A stretch of DNA of 64,000 nucleotides from Actinomycetota bacterium. GTDB taxonomy: Bacteria; Actinomycetota; Actinomycetes; Streptosporangiales; Streptosporangiaceae. The stretch's first letter is position 1. Each line of letters starts with the position of its first letter. This document shows, piece after piece, positions 51,388 through 60,420 of this stretch. Made by a program: the position numbers and the translations under genes. The notes under the pieces were generated by a model. The model was not told where the DNA came from. It ran no database searches and was given only the letters and a program-made list of their open reading frames with translations. The DNA is taken from contig JAFAYQ010000062.1 in assembly GCA_019240215.1 (NCBI GenBank), forward strand, positions 1 through 64,000, given 5' to 3'.

Positions 51388-52229
51388 CGATGGCACCGGA
51401 CAGTACGGCGGTGCGGGTCGCGCTGTGGCGGGCGATGCACGTCCAGCAGGACCCGGCCCCGCAGGTGCTGGCGGACGAGATCGGCCTGAAGCTGGCCGAC
51501 CCGGAGGACGGCTGGCGGGACCGGGGCGACATGGACCCGGACGGCACCCGCACGTTCCGGGCCAGCATCGTGGTGCGGTCCCGGTTCGTGGAGGATCTGG
51601 TAGCCGAGCAGACGGCCTGCGGAGTTACCCAGTACGTCCTGCTCGGGGCCGGACTCGACACGTTCGCGCAGCGGCGGCCGGACCTGGCTGAGCGTTTGCA
51701 GATTTTTGAAATAGATCAGCCGGGACCGCAGTCCTGGAAACGGCGGCGCCTGATCGAGCTCGGCTACGGCGTCCCCGCGGGTCTGCACCTGGTCGGGGAC
51801 GACTTCGAGACCGACGGCTCGTGGTGGGCCAAGCTGCGGGCGGCCGGGTTCGACCCGGCCCGGCCCGCGGTGGTGGCCTCGCTGGGCGTCAGCATGTACC
51901 TGACCCGGGCGGCCAACCAGGCCACGCTGAGCCAGCTGGCGGCGCTGGCGCCCGGGTCGACGGTGGTGATGACGTTCCAGCCGCCGCTGGAACTGCTGGA
52001 CGCGGGCGAGCGGACCGGTCGCGAGTACGCGGAACGGGGCGCGCGGGCCTCGGGCACCCCGTTCCTCAGCTTCTTCTCCCCCGCCGAGATCCTCGAGCTG
52101 GCCCGGCAGGCCGGGTTCGCCCAGATGAAGCACGTGTCAGCGAACGAGCTGAACGAGCGCTACTTCAGCGGGCGAACCGACGGGCTGCGGACCAGTAACG
52201 GCGAGGAGCTACTGCTCGCCGTGACCTGA
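51384..52229 (+). CDS. SAM-dependent methyltransferase, LCM/TIGR00027 class
   Basis: 281-residue methyltransferase similar in plan to the one starting at 25774: IVVRSRFVEDLVAEQ, the SAM motif QYVLLGAGLDTFAQR, IFEIDQPGPQSWKRRRLIE, VASLGVSMYLTRAANQ and FLSFFSPAEILELARQAG. The start ATG overlaps the VOC stop, so the two are translationally coupled in an operon led by the ribbon-helix-helix gene. The substrate is unknown. Confidence 0.87.
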   Translation: MTMAPDSTAVRVALWRAMHVQQDPAPQVLADEIGLKLADPEDGWRDRGDMDPDGTRTFRASIVVRSRFVEDLVAEQTACGVTQYVLLGAGLDTFAQRRPDLAERLQIFEIDQPGPQSWKRRRLIELGYGVPAGLHLVGDDFETDGSWWAKLRAAGFDPARPAVVASLGVSMYLTRAANQATLSQLAALAPGSTVVMTFQPPLELLDAGERTGREYAERGARASGTPFLSFFSPAEILELARQAGFAQMKHVSANELNERYFSGRTDGLRTSNGEELLLAVT

Positions 52230-53372
<1,143 letters not shown>

Positions 53373-53383
53373 GGGAACTGCGG

Positions 53384-54529
53384 TCAGAGCAGCTCGAGCA
53401 CGGTGGCGTTGGCCTGGCCGCCGCCCTCGCACATGGTCTGCAGCCCGTAGCGGATGCCGTTGTCGCGCATGTGGTGAACCAGCGTGGTCATCAGCCGGGC
53501 GCCGCTGCCGCCGAGCGGGTGGCCGAGCGCGATCGCGCCGCCGTTGGCGTTCAGCACCTTGGGGTCGGCGCCGGTGTCGGCCAGCCAGGCCAGCGGGACC
53601 GGGGCGAACGCCTCGTTGACCTCGAACGCGCCGATCTGGTCGACCGACAGGCCGCTGCGCTCCAGCGCCTTGGCGGTGGCCGGGATCGGGGCGGTCAGCA
53701 TGATGACCGGGTCGGCGCCGGCCAGCACCGCAGTGTGGATGCGGGCCAGCGGGGTCAGCCCCAGCTCGGCCGCCTTGGCGCTGGTGGTGATCAGCAGCGC
53801 GGCCGAGCCGTCGCTGATCTGCGAGCTGTTGCCGGCGGTGATCACGCCGTCCGGCTTGAAGGCGGGCTTGAGCTCGCCCATCTTCTCCAGCGTGCCACCG
53901 CGGCGGATGCCCTCGTCCTGGCTGACCTGGGTGCCGTCCGGGGTGATGACCGGGACGATCTGCTCGTCGAAGCGGCCGTCGTCCTGGGCCGCGGCCGCCT
54001 TCTCGTGCGAGGCCAGGCTGAACTCGTCGAGCTGCGCGCGGGACAGCTTCCACTGCTCGGCGATCATTTCGGCGCCGATGCCCTGGTTGGGGACCGCGCC
54101 GTCGTAGCGGGCGCGGAAGTTCTCCCCGAACGGCCAGGCGCCGGCCACCGACGCGCCCATCGGCACCCGGCTCATCGACTCCACGCCGCCCGCGACCACC
54201 ACGTCGTACTGGCCGGAGACAACCCCGGCGGCGGCGAAGTGGACCGACTGCTGGGAGGAGCCGCACTGCCGGTCGACGGTGACGCCGGGCACCGACTCGG
54301 GCCAGCCCGCCGCCAGCACCGCGTTGCGGCCGATGTCGAAGGTCTGCTCCCCCACCTGGCCGACGCAGCCCCAGATCACATCGTCGACCACGGCCGGGTC
54401 GATGCCGGTGCGGGCGGCCAGCGCCTGCAGGACCTGAGCGGACAGATCGACCGGATGCACACCGGACAGACCGCCGTTACGCTTGCCGACCGGCGTCCGT
54501 ACCGCCGCCACGATTACCGCGTCACGCAC
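53384..54529 (-). CDS. Acetyl-CoA acetyltransferase (thiolase)
   Basis: 381-residue thiolase. The nucleophile Cys is in VTVDRQCGSSQQSVHFAA. The second catalytic region is ALGHPLGGSGARLMTTL, and the third is LQTMCEGGGQANATVLEL with its active-site Cys. Cofactor-loop motifs GGVESMSRVPMG and NSSQISDGSAALL match. It carries out the last step of beta-oxidation, or the reverse condensation. It lies 11 bp upstream of the acyl-CoA dehydrogenase on the same strand. Confidence 0.94.
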   Translation of the reverse strand: MRDAVIVAAVRTPVGKRNGGLSGVHPVDLSAQVLQALAARTGIDPAVVDDVIWGCVGQVGEQTFDIGRNAVLAAGWPESVPGVTVDRQCGSSQQSVHFAAAGVVSGQYDVVVAGGVESMSRVPMGASVAGAWPFGENFRARYDGAVPNQGIGAEMIAEQWKLSRAQLDEFSLASHEKAAAAQDDGRFDEQIVPVITPDGTQVSQDEGIRRGGTLEKMGELKPAFKPDGVITAGNSSQISDGSAALLITTSAKAAELGLTPLARIHTAVLAGADPVIMLTAPIPATAKALERSGLSVDQIGAFEVNEAFAPVPLAWLADTGADPKVLNANGGAIALGHPLGGSGARLMTTLVHHMRDNGIRYGLQTMCEGGGQANATVLELL

Positions 54530-54645
54530 TGAGCTGCCTCCACCTGCTGTTGTCCCTTACCTCCCACGATATGCCGGGCGGCGCCCAGACGGTAGAACTG
54601 CTACTGGTAGAGCTACTGGTGATTAACAACCGCGGAGGGACCTGA

Positions 54646-55410
54646 ATGACCGACGACGTGCTGGTCGAGCAGCGTGACCGGATCCTGATCATCACCATCA
54701 ACCGGCCGGCCGCGCGCAACGCGATCGACGCCGCCGTCACCCAGGGGGTGGCCGCGGCCCTGGACCAGCTCGACGGGCGCAAGGACCTGTCGATCGGCAT
54801 CCTGACCGGCAACGGCGGCACGTTCTGCGCGGGCATGGACCTGAAGGCGTTCCTGCGCGGCGAGCAGGTCGCGCTGCCCGGCCGCGGGCTGGCCGGGCTG
54901 ACCCAGGCGCCGCCCCGCAAACCGCTGATCGCCGCCGTCGAGGGCTACGCGCTGGCGGGCGGGTTCGAGCTGGTCCTGGCCTGTGATCTGATCGTCGCCG
55001 CGCACGACGCCAAGTTCGGCATCCCCGAGGTCAAGCGGGGCCTGGCCGCGGGCGGCGGCGGGCTGCTGCGGCTGCCGCGCCGGATCCCGCCCAACGTGGC
55101 CATGGAGTACGCGCTAACTGGGGAGTTCTTCTCCGCCGAGGACGCCCAGCGGCTGGGGCTGGTGAACCGGGTCACCCCGTCCGGCGGGGCGCTGGCGGGC
55201 GCGAACGAGCTGGCCGAGCGGGTCACCGCCAACGCGCCGCTGTCGATCGCGGCGACCAAGGAAGTGATCGTGCGGTCGGCCGACTGGACCGCCGAGGACA
55301 TGTGGCAGCGCCAGCAGGAGATCGTGGGGCCGGTGTTCGGCTCGGCCGACGCCCGCGAGGGCGCGTCCGCGTTCGCGGAGAAGCGGGCCCCGGTCTGGCG
55401 GGGCGAATGA
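54646..55410 (+). CDS. Enoyl-CoA hydratase/isomerase (crotonase family)
   Basis: 254-residue crotonase-fold enzyme: ILIITINRPAARNAIDAAVT, GNGGTFCAGMDLKAFLRGE (oxyanion loop), EGYALAGGFELVLACDLIVA, GIPEVKRGLAAGGGGLLRLP and ALTGEFFSAEDAQRLGLVNR. The first catalytic Glu position is typical; the second lies in IPEV. It is the first gene of a plus-strand run with TesB, AMACR and PaaI-type thioesterase, overlapping the TesB gene by ATGA. Confidence 0.92.
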   Translation: MTDDVLVEQRDRILIITINRPAARNAIDAAVTQGVAAALDQLDGRKDLSIGILTGNGGTFCAGMDLKAFLRGEQVALPGRGLAGLTQAPPRKPLIAAVEGYALAGGFELVLACDLIVAAHDAKFGIPEVKRGLAAGGGGLLRLPRRIPPNVAMEYALTGEFFSAEDAQRLGLVNRVTPSGGALAGANELAERVTANAPLSIAATKEVIVRSADWTAEDMWQRQQEIVGPVFGSADAREGASAFAEKRAPVWRGE

Positions 55411-56294
55411 CGGTTCCGGACGCTGTCGGCGAAGACCCTGGGGCGGGCGAAGGCCCCGGGGCCGGCGGTGACCGGGACTGGGGGCTGCCGGACCTGATGG
55501 CGGTGCTCGACCTGGAGCCGCTGGAGCAGGAACTGTTCCGCAGCCGGGCGACCGGGGAGCCCGGGTTCCGGCTGTTCGGCGGCCAGGTGGCGGCCCAGGC
55601 GCTGGTCGCGGCCGAGCGCACCACCCCGGCCGGCGCCCGGGCGCACTCGCTGCACGCCTACTTCCTGCGGCCGGGTGACACCGGCCGGGCGGTGGTGTTC
55701 CGGGTCGACCCGCTGCAGGACGGCCGCACGTTCAGCCGTCGCCGGGTGACCGCGATTCAGGGCGGGAAGCCGATTTTGTGCCTCGAGGCCTCGTTCACCA
55801 CCGACCAGGCGACGACCGGCTATCAGGTCGGGCCGCCGGTGGTACCGGACCCAGAGGACTGCCCGCCGATGGTGTGGCGGTACCGGTCGACCGGGCTGCG
55901 GCCGGACCGGCCGTTCGACCTGCGGGCCGCGATCACCGCCGAGGCCGGGCCGCCGCACTTCTCCGACGACCTGTGGTTCCGTACCCGCGGCGGCTGGGAC
56001 GGGGCCACCGTGGAGTACGGCCCGGTCAGCCGGACCGCGATCCTGGTCTACGTCAGCGACCTGACGTTCGTGTCCGGCATCCTGCGACCGCTCGGGCGGC
56101 CCGACGTCAGCCGCCTGACCTCGCTCGATCACGTGATGTGGTTCCACAACGAGCCGCGCATCGACGACTGGCTGCTGTTCACCAAGTCCACCCCGGCCAC
56201 CGGCCGCTTGCGCGGCCTGGCCCAGGGCAGCATGTTCCACCGGGACGGCACGCTGATCGCGACCGTGGCTCAGGAGGGCCTGGTCCATCACTGA
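55407..56294 (+). CDS. tesB: Acyl-CoA thioesterase II (TesB family)
   Basis: 295-residue double-hotdog acyl-CoA thioesterase. The first hotdog has LFGGQVAAQALVAAERTT and HSLHAYFLRPGDTGRAVVF, followed by RTFSRRRVTAIQGGKPIL. The second has LTFVSGILRPLGRPDVSRLT, SLDHVMWFHNEPRIDDWLLF and GSMFHRDGTLIATVAQEG. The latter two are the Asp/Ser/Gln catalytic regions of TesB. The first 35 residues are Gly/Ala-rich. It is ATGA-coupled to the hydratase gene. Confidence 0.92.
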   Translation: MTVPDAVGEDPGAGEGPGAGGDRDWGLPDLMAVLDLEPLEQELFRSRATGEPGFRLFGGQVAAQALVAAERTTPAGARAHSLHAYFLRPGDTGRAVVFRVDPLQDGRTFSRRRVTAIQGGKPILCLEASFTTDQATTGYQVGPPVVPDPEDCPPMVWRYRSTGLRPDRPFDLRAAITAEAGPPHFSDDLWFRTRGGWDGATVEYGPVSRTAILVYVSDLTFVSGILRPLGRPDVSRLTSLDHVMWFHNEPRIDDWLLFTKSTPATGRLRGLAQGSMFHRDGTLIATVAQEGLVHH

Positions 56295-56306
56295 GGGGGA
56301 ACGGTT

Positions 56307-57398
56307 ATGCCGGGTCCGCTGGAAAACCTGAAAGTGCTGGAACTGGCCGCTCTCGGCCCCGGCCCGCATGCTTCCATGGTGCTGGGCGATCTGGGCGCCG
56401 ATGTGGTCCGGGTGGACCGGCCTCAGCCGGGTTTCCTGGCCAGCGACCGGCCTGACTGGCTGCTGCGCAACCGCCGGTCGGTGACCGCCGACCTCAAGAC
56501 CGACACCGGCCGGGAGCTGGTGCTGCGGCTGGCGGCCCGGGCCGACGTGCTGCTGGAAGGCATGCGGCCGGGGGTGGCCGAACGACTGGGAATCGGCCCC
56601 GAACAGTGTCAGGCGGTCAACCCGGGCCTGGTCTACGGGCGAATGACCGGCTGGGGGCAGGACGGCCCGCTGGCGGCCCGGTCCGGCCACGACCTCAACT
56701 ACATCTCGCTGACCGGCGCGCTGCACGCCATCGGCCGGGCCGGGCAGCCGCCCGCGGTGCCGCTCAACCTGGTCGGCGACTTCGGCGGCGGCTCGATGTT
56801 CCTGGTCGCCGGGGTGCTGGCCGCGCTCGTCGAGCGCCAGCGGTCCGGCCGCGGCCAGGTGGTGGACGCGGCCATGATCGACGGAGCCAGCGTGCTGGCC
56901 CAGATGATGTGGGCGTTCCGCGGCACCGGCACCTGGACCGACGACCGCCAGGACAACCTGCTGGACGGCGGCGCCCCGTTCTACGACACCTACACCTGCG
57001 CCGACGGCCGCTGGCTGGCCGTCGGGGCGCTGGAGCCGCAGTTCTACCAGGCGTTCCTGACCGGGCTGGGGCTGGCCGGGGAAGAACTGCCGCCGCAAAT
57101 GGACAAGTCGGGCTGGCCGCGGCTGCGGGCCCGGTTCACCGCGGTGATCGTGACCCGCACCCGGGACGAATGGGCCGAGGTGTTCGCGGGCACCGACGCC
57201 TGCGTGACCCCGGTGCTGTCGTTCGGCGAGGCCGGCACCCATCCGCAACTGGCCGCCCGCCGCACCATCATCGACGTCGGCGGGGTGGAGCAGGCGGCCC
57301 CGGCGCCCCGGTTCTCCCGTACCCCGGCGGGCGAGCCCACCCCACCCCGGCCGCCGGGGGCCGATCTCGCCGCCGTGCTGGCCGACTGGGAGGCCTGA
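56307..57398 (+). CDS. CaiB/BaiF family CoA transferase, alpha-methylacyl-CoA racemase type
   Basis: 363-residue family III CoA transferase, closest to AMACR/Mcr, which epimerises 2-methyl-branched acyl-CoA esters. [20 protein letters not shown] and [11 protein letters not shown] form the opening. The catalytic pair appears to be His in [19 protein letters not shown] and Asp in [12 protein letters not shown], as in mycobacterial Mcr. [14 protein letters not shown] and [19 protein letters not shown] also match. It is 12 bp after tesB and suggests degradation of branched or sterol side-chain acids. Confidence 0.9.
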   Translation: MPGPLENLKVLELAALGPGPHASMVLGDLGADVVRVDRPQPGFLASDRPDWLLRNRRSVTADLKTDTGRELVLRLAARADVLLEGMRPGVAERLGIGPEQCQAVNPGLVYGRMTGWGQDGPLAARSGHDLNYISLTGALHAIGRAGQPPAVPLNLVGDFGGGSMFLVAGVLAALVERQRSGRGQVVDAAMIDGASVLAQMMWAFRGTGTWTDDRQDNLLDGGAPFYDTYTCADGRWLAVGALEPQFYQAFLTGLGLAGEELPPQMDKSGWPRLRARFTAVIVTRTRDEWAEVFAGTDACVTPVLSFGEAGTHPQLAARRTIIDVGGVEQAAPAPRFSRTPAGEPTPPRPPGADLAAVLADWEA

Positions 57399-57443
57399 CC
57401 GGCCCGGGCGGGAAACGCTGGCCGGGATCGTTATGGTGGGCTG

Positions 57444-58112
57444 ATGAGCGCAGCGGAGGAACCGGACGGCACGGCGCACGGGCCGGACGGCCTCGACGAA
57501 CGCCACTTCCACCCGGTGCCGCGGGGGGGCTGGGGTATCCCGTCCAGCGACGAGGACGGCGGCCCGGACTTCGGGCGGATGATCGAGGCGCTCCGGCTCG
57601 TGCAGGAGCGGATCACGGTGGCCAGCCCGCCGCCCGAGGTGGTGGCGGAGGCCGCTGACACGCTGGAGAAACTGGCCGCCACGCTGGCGCCGTTCGAGGT
57701 CGACGAGGCGCGCCAGATCGCCGCCCACCGGATCGACCTGCCGGGCCGCGGCCAGGCGATGACGCCGGTCATTCACATCGAGGAGTGGGACGAGCAGCAC
57801 GTGACCGCCCACGTCACCCTGGGCCGGTTCTACCTGGGGGCGGGCGGGGCCGCCCACGGCGGGGTGCTCGGCCTGATCTTCGACGAGGCGATGGGGCGGC
57901 TGGCCAACACCGGCCGGACCCGCTCGCGGACCGCGTACCTGCACGTCAACTTCCGGCACATCACCCCGATCGGCCCCGAGCTGCGGATCACCGCCCAGGT
58001 GAGCCGGATCGAGGGCCGCAAGCGGTTCCTGACCGGCGAGATCCACGACGGCGACCGGCTCACCGCCGACGCCGAGGGCCTGTTCGTCGAGCTGCTGCCC
58101 GGCCAGCCCTGA
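57444..58112 (+). CDS. Hotdog thioesterase, PaaI-like
   Basis: 222-residue protein with a C-terminal hotdog domain: HVTLGRFYLGAGGAAHGGVL, GLIFDEAMGRLAN, RSRTAYLHVNFRHITPIGPE and RITAQVSRIEGRKRFLTGEI. The HGGV/DEAMG region is the thioesterase core. The N-terminal 100 residues are acidic and partly helical. It is last of the plus-strand acyl-CoA genes and converges with the LigB-like gene. The acyl-CoA substrate is unknown. Confidence 0.87.
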   Translation: MSAAEEPDGTAHGPDGLDERHFHPVPRGGWGIPSSDEDGGPDFGRMIEALRLVQERITVASPPPEVVAEAADTLEKLAATLAPFEVDEARQIAAHRIDLPGRGQAMTPVIHIEEWDEQHVTAHVTLGRFYLGAGGAAHGGVLGLIFDEAMGRLANTGRTRSRTAYLHVNFRHITPIGPELRITAQVSRIEGRKRFLTGEIHDGDRLTADAEGLFVELLPGQP

Positions 58113-58118
58113 CCGCGC

Positions 58119-58823
58119 TCACTCGCCCGCGGGTGCGGGGGTGAGCACCGCCACCAGGTAGGAGACCCCGTAGGGGGCGCCGGCGTAGAGCACCTCGGTG
58201 GCGGCCCGCGGGCCGAGCGCACCGGCCAGCAGCTGCCAGGCCGGCCGCCCGCTGGCCATCAGCTCCCGGGCCAGGGCCGGGTCGACGCCGGCCAGAGTGG
58301 TCAGATCCCCCGCCCTGACCGCCTTTTCAATATTCAAATCGAACGGCACCGCTCGTTCATCCAGGTAGCCGGGGGCGGCGGTGGTGCGCCGGGCGCTGCC
58401 GTCCCCCATGGCCAGCAGGGCGGTGCGGGGACCGGCGGCCAGCCGCGCGCCGAGGCGGGCGCAGGCGGCGGACGGCTCAGCCCGGTCGACCGCCTGGAAC
58501 ACCCGGCGTCCGGTGTACCCGGCCTGGTCGAGCAGCATCGCCCCCAGCCCGAGGGCGGGCGGCAGGCCAGGGCGGGCCGGCGGCGGCCCGGGCGGCGACG
58601 GCAGGGGCGGGGCGTAGGCGGACAGATCGAGGCGGGCGCCCGGATCCCACTCGGCGGTCGCATCGCCCGGCCCAGCCACCACGATCACCTCGGGCCCGGA
58701 ACCGACCAGATCGGCGACGGCCTGCCCGCAGGCGTCCCGCAGCTCCGGCAGGATCTCCTCCCGCCCGGTCAGCTCGCGGGCCAGCAGCGGCGGCGCCGGG
58801 CACAGCGCCGCCCGGACGATCAG
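58119..58823 (-). CDS. LigB-like (class III extradiol dioxygenase B-fold) protein, CTG start
   Basis: 234-residue protein of the actinobacterial family annotated as class III extradiol dioxygenase subunit B-like. It opens LIVRAALCPAPPLLARELTG and continues with GPEVIVVAGPGDATAEWDPG, LGLGAMLLDQAGYTGRRVFQ and GPRTALLAMGDGSARRTTAA. It ends GVSYLVAVLTPAP. True dioxygenase activity is doubtful, since such proteins lack the full metal-ligand set. No ATG, GTG or TTG fits the family start; CTG 58823 overlaps the folP2 stop (CTGA), like an ATGA junction. Confidence 0.75.
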   Translation of the reverse strand: MIVRAALCPAPPLLARELTGREEILPELRDACGQAVADLVGSGPEVIVVAGPGDATAEWDPGARLDLSAYAPPLPSPPGPPPARPGLPPALGLGAMLLDQAGYTGRRVFQAVDRAEPSAACARLGARLAAGPRTALLAMGDGSARRTTAAPGYLDERAVPFDLNIEKAVRAGDLTTLAGVDPALARELMASGRPAWQLLAGALGPRAATEVLYAGAPYGVSYLVAVLTPAPAGE

Positions 58824-59725
58824 GTCAGGCCCCGGATGACGCGGGCCGGGGCCAGGTCGCCCTTGATCGCGGCCACCATGTCCAGGGCCTGCCGGGTCTC
58901 GGCCACCTGATGAGCACGGAACACCCGGGCACCCAGCCAGGCCGCGACCGAGGTGACCGCCAGCGTGCCCGCCAGCCGTTCCTCCAGCGGCACGTTCAGG
59001 GTTTCGCCGACGAAGTCCTTGTTCGAGACGGCCAGCAGGACCGGCCAGCCGGTGGCGGTCATCTCGGCCAGGCGGCGGGAGATCTCCAGCGAGTGCCAGG
59101 CGTTCTTGCCGAAGTCGTGGGCCGGGTCGATGAGGATGCGGTCGCGGTCGACCCCGGCCTGCTCGGCCTGCCGGGCCAGGGCCAGCGTGCGCTCGAGCAC
59201 GTCCGCCATCACGTCGGTGTAGGCGGCCCGGAACAGCCGGGTGCGGGGCAGCAGGCCACCGGCGTGCGAGCAGACCAGCCCGGTGCCGAACTCGGCGGCC
59301 ACGTCGGCCAGCTTGGGGTCCCAGCCGCTCCAGGTGTCGTTGAGCAGGTCGGCGCCGGCCTCGCAGACCGCCCGGGCCACCTCGTGGCGCCAGGTGTCGA
59401 CGCTGATGACCAGGTCCGGGTGAGCGGCCCGGACCGCCTCGATGAACGGCACCGTGCGGCGGATCTCCTCGGCCACGGTGACCTCGGCGGCCGGGCGGGC
59501 GGGGACGCCGCCGACGTCGACGATGTCGGCCCCTTCGGCCACCACCGTGCCCACCCGGTCCAGGGCCCGCCCTTCGTCCCAGGTGATGCCGGGCCGGTAG
59601 AACGAGTCCGGGGTGCGGTTGACGATGGCCATGACCAGCAGCCGTCCGGGCGCGAAGTCGTGGCGGCCGAGCCGCAACGGTCCCGGCTCCCGGTGCGCGG
59701 CGGCACCGGGCGGAAGATCGTCCAT
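58820..59725 (-). CDS. folP2: Dihydropteroate synthase homologue, FolP2 type
   Basis: 301-residue TIM-barrel protein. The pterin/sulfonamide loops read MAIVNRTPDSFYRPG and VDVGGVPARPAAEV. The canonical enzyme has NVTPDSFSDGG and GESTRPG, so both loops are altered. Conserved LLNDTWSGWDP, DPAHDFGKNAWHS, VSNKDFVGETL and FRAHQVAETRQAL remain. The pattern matches mycobacterial FolP2 (Rv1207), which does not replace FolP1. Pterin synthesis is therefore unlikely to be its main job. The LigB-like gene starts inside its stop codon; an SDR precedes it by two bases. Confidence 0.85.
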   Translation of the reverse strand: MDDLPPGAAAHREPGPLRLGRHDFAPGRLLVMAIVNRTPDSFYRPGITWDEGRALDRVGTVVAEGADIVDVGGVPARPAAEVTVAEEIRRTVPFIEAVRAAHPDLVISVDTWRHEVARAVCEAGADLLNDTWSGWDPKLADVAAEFGTGLVCSHAGGLLPRTRLFRAAYTDVMADVLERTLALARQAEQAGVDRDRILIDPAHDFGKNAWHSLEISRRLAEMTATGWPVLLAVSNKDFVGETLNVPLEERLAGTLAVTSVAAWLGARVFRAHQVAETRQALDMVAAIKGDLAPARVIRGLT

Positions 59726-59727
59726 GC

Positions 59728-60420
59728 TCAGGACGCGCCGTAGACCGGGATGTGCGCGCCCGACACCACGTCGGAGCCATCCTCGACCAGAAACCGGATC
59801 ACCCGGGCGATCCGGGCCGGGGCCACCCAGGTGGAGTAGTCGGCGTCCGGCTGGGCGGCGCGGTTGCCGGGGGTGTCGATGACCCCGGGCAGGATCGTGT
59901 TGACCCGCACGCCGTCCTTCTTGTACTCGGTGGCGAGCGCGTCGGCCAGCGCCAGCACGGCCGCCTTACCGGTCACGTAACCGGCCGCGCCCGGGAACGG
60001 GCGTACCGCGGCCCGGCTGGACACGCAGACCACCGAGCCACCGCCGCCGGCGATCAGCTCAGGCAGCGCGGCCTGGGTCATCAGGTACAGCGGGCGCAGG
60101 TTGAGCTGGACCAGGCCCTCGAACTCCTCGACCGGGGTCTCGTGCACCCGGCCGCCGATCCCGAACCCGCCGACCAGGTTGATCACCGCCCGCAGGGGGG
60201 CGTCGGGGGCGGCGGCCGCCCGGGCCACCACCGTGGCGGCGTCATCCATGCGGGACAGGTCGGCCTGGACGGTCTCCAGCCGCGGCTCGTCCGGCAGCCG
60301 GGACAGCTCCTTTTCCTGGACCCAAGGCACCACCACCCGCCAGCCTGCGGCCAGCAGGTCCTCCACCACCGCGGCGCCGAGGCCGCCGGAGCCGCCGGTG
60401 ACGATCGCCGATGCCTTCAT
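59728..60420 (-). CDS. Short-chain dehydrogenase/reductase
   Basis: 230-residue classical SDR. The cofactor loop is AIVTGGSGGLGAAVVEDLLA, and the central AVINLVGGFGIGG replaces NNAG. The catalytic Ser and YxxxK are in VVCVSSRAAVRPFPGAAGYV, then TGKAAVLALADALATEYKKD. VNTILPGVIDTPGNRAA ends the active-site region. It is likely an NADP(H)-dependent ketoacyl or hydroxyacyl-CoA reductase given its neighbours. It starts in a four-base overlap with the upstream acyl-CoA dehydrogenase. Confidence 0.9.
   Translation of the reverse strand: MKASAIVTGGSGGLGAAVVEDLLAAGWRVVVPWVQEKELSRLPDEPRLETVQADLSRMDDAATVVARAAAAPDAPLRAVINLVGGFGIGGRVHETPVEEFEGLVQLNLRPLYLMTQAALPELIAGGGGSVVCVSSRAAVRPFPGAAGYVTGKAAVLALADALATEYKKDGVRVNTILPGVIDTPGNRAAQPDADYSTWVAPARIARVIRFLVEDGSDVVSGAHIPVYGAS

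Noticed and set aside
54945-58046. 1,033-codon minus-strand frame opposite the acyl-CoA genes
   Set aside because: It is a shadow of the enoyl-CoA hydratase, TesB, AMACR and PaaI genes, all of which have recognisable catalytic motifs on the plus strand.
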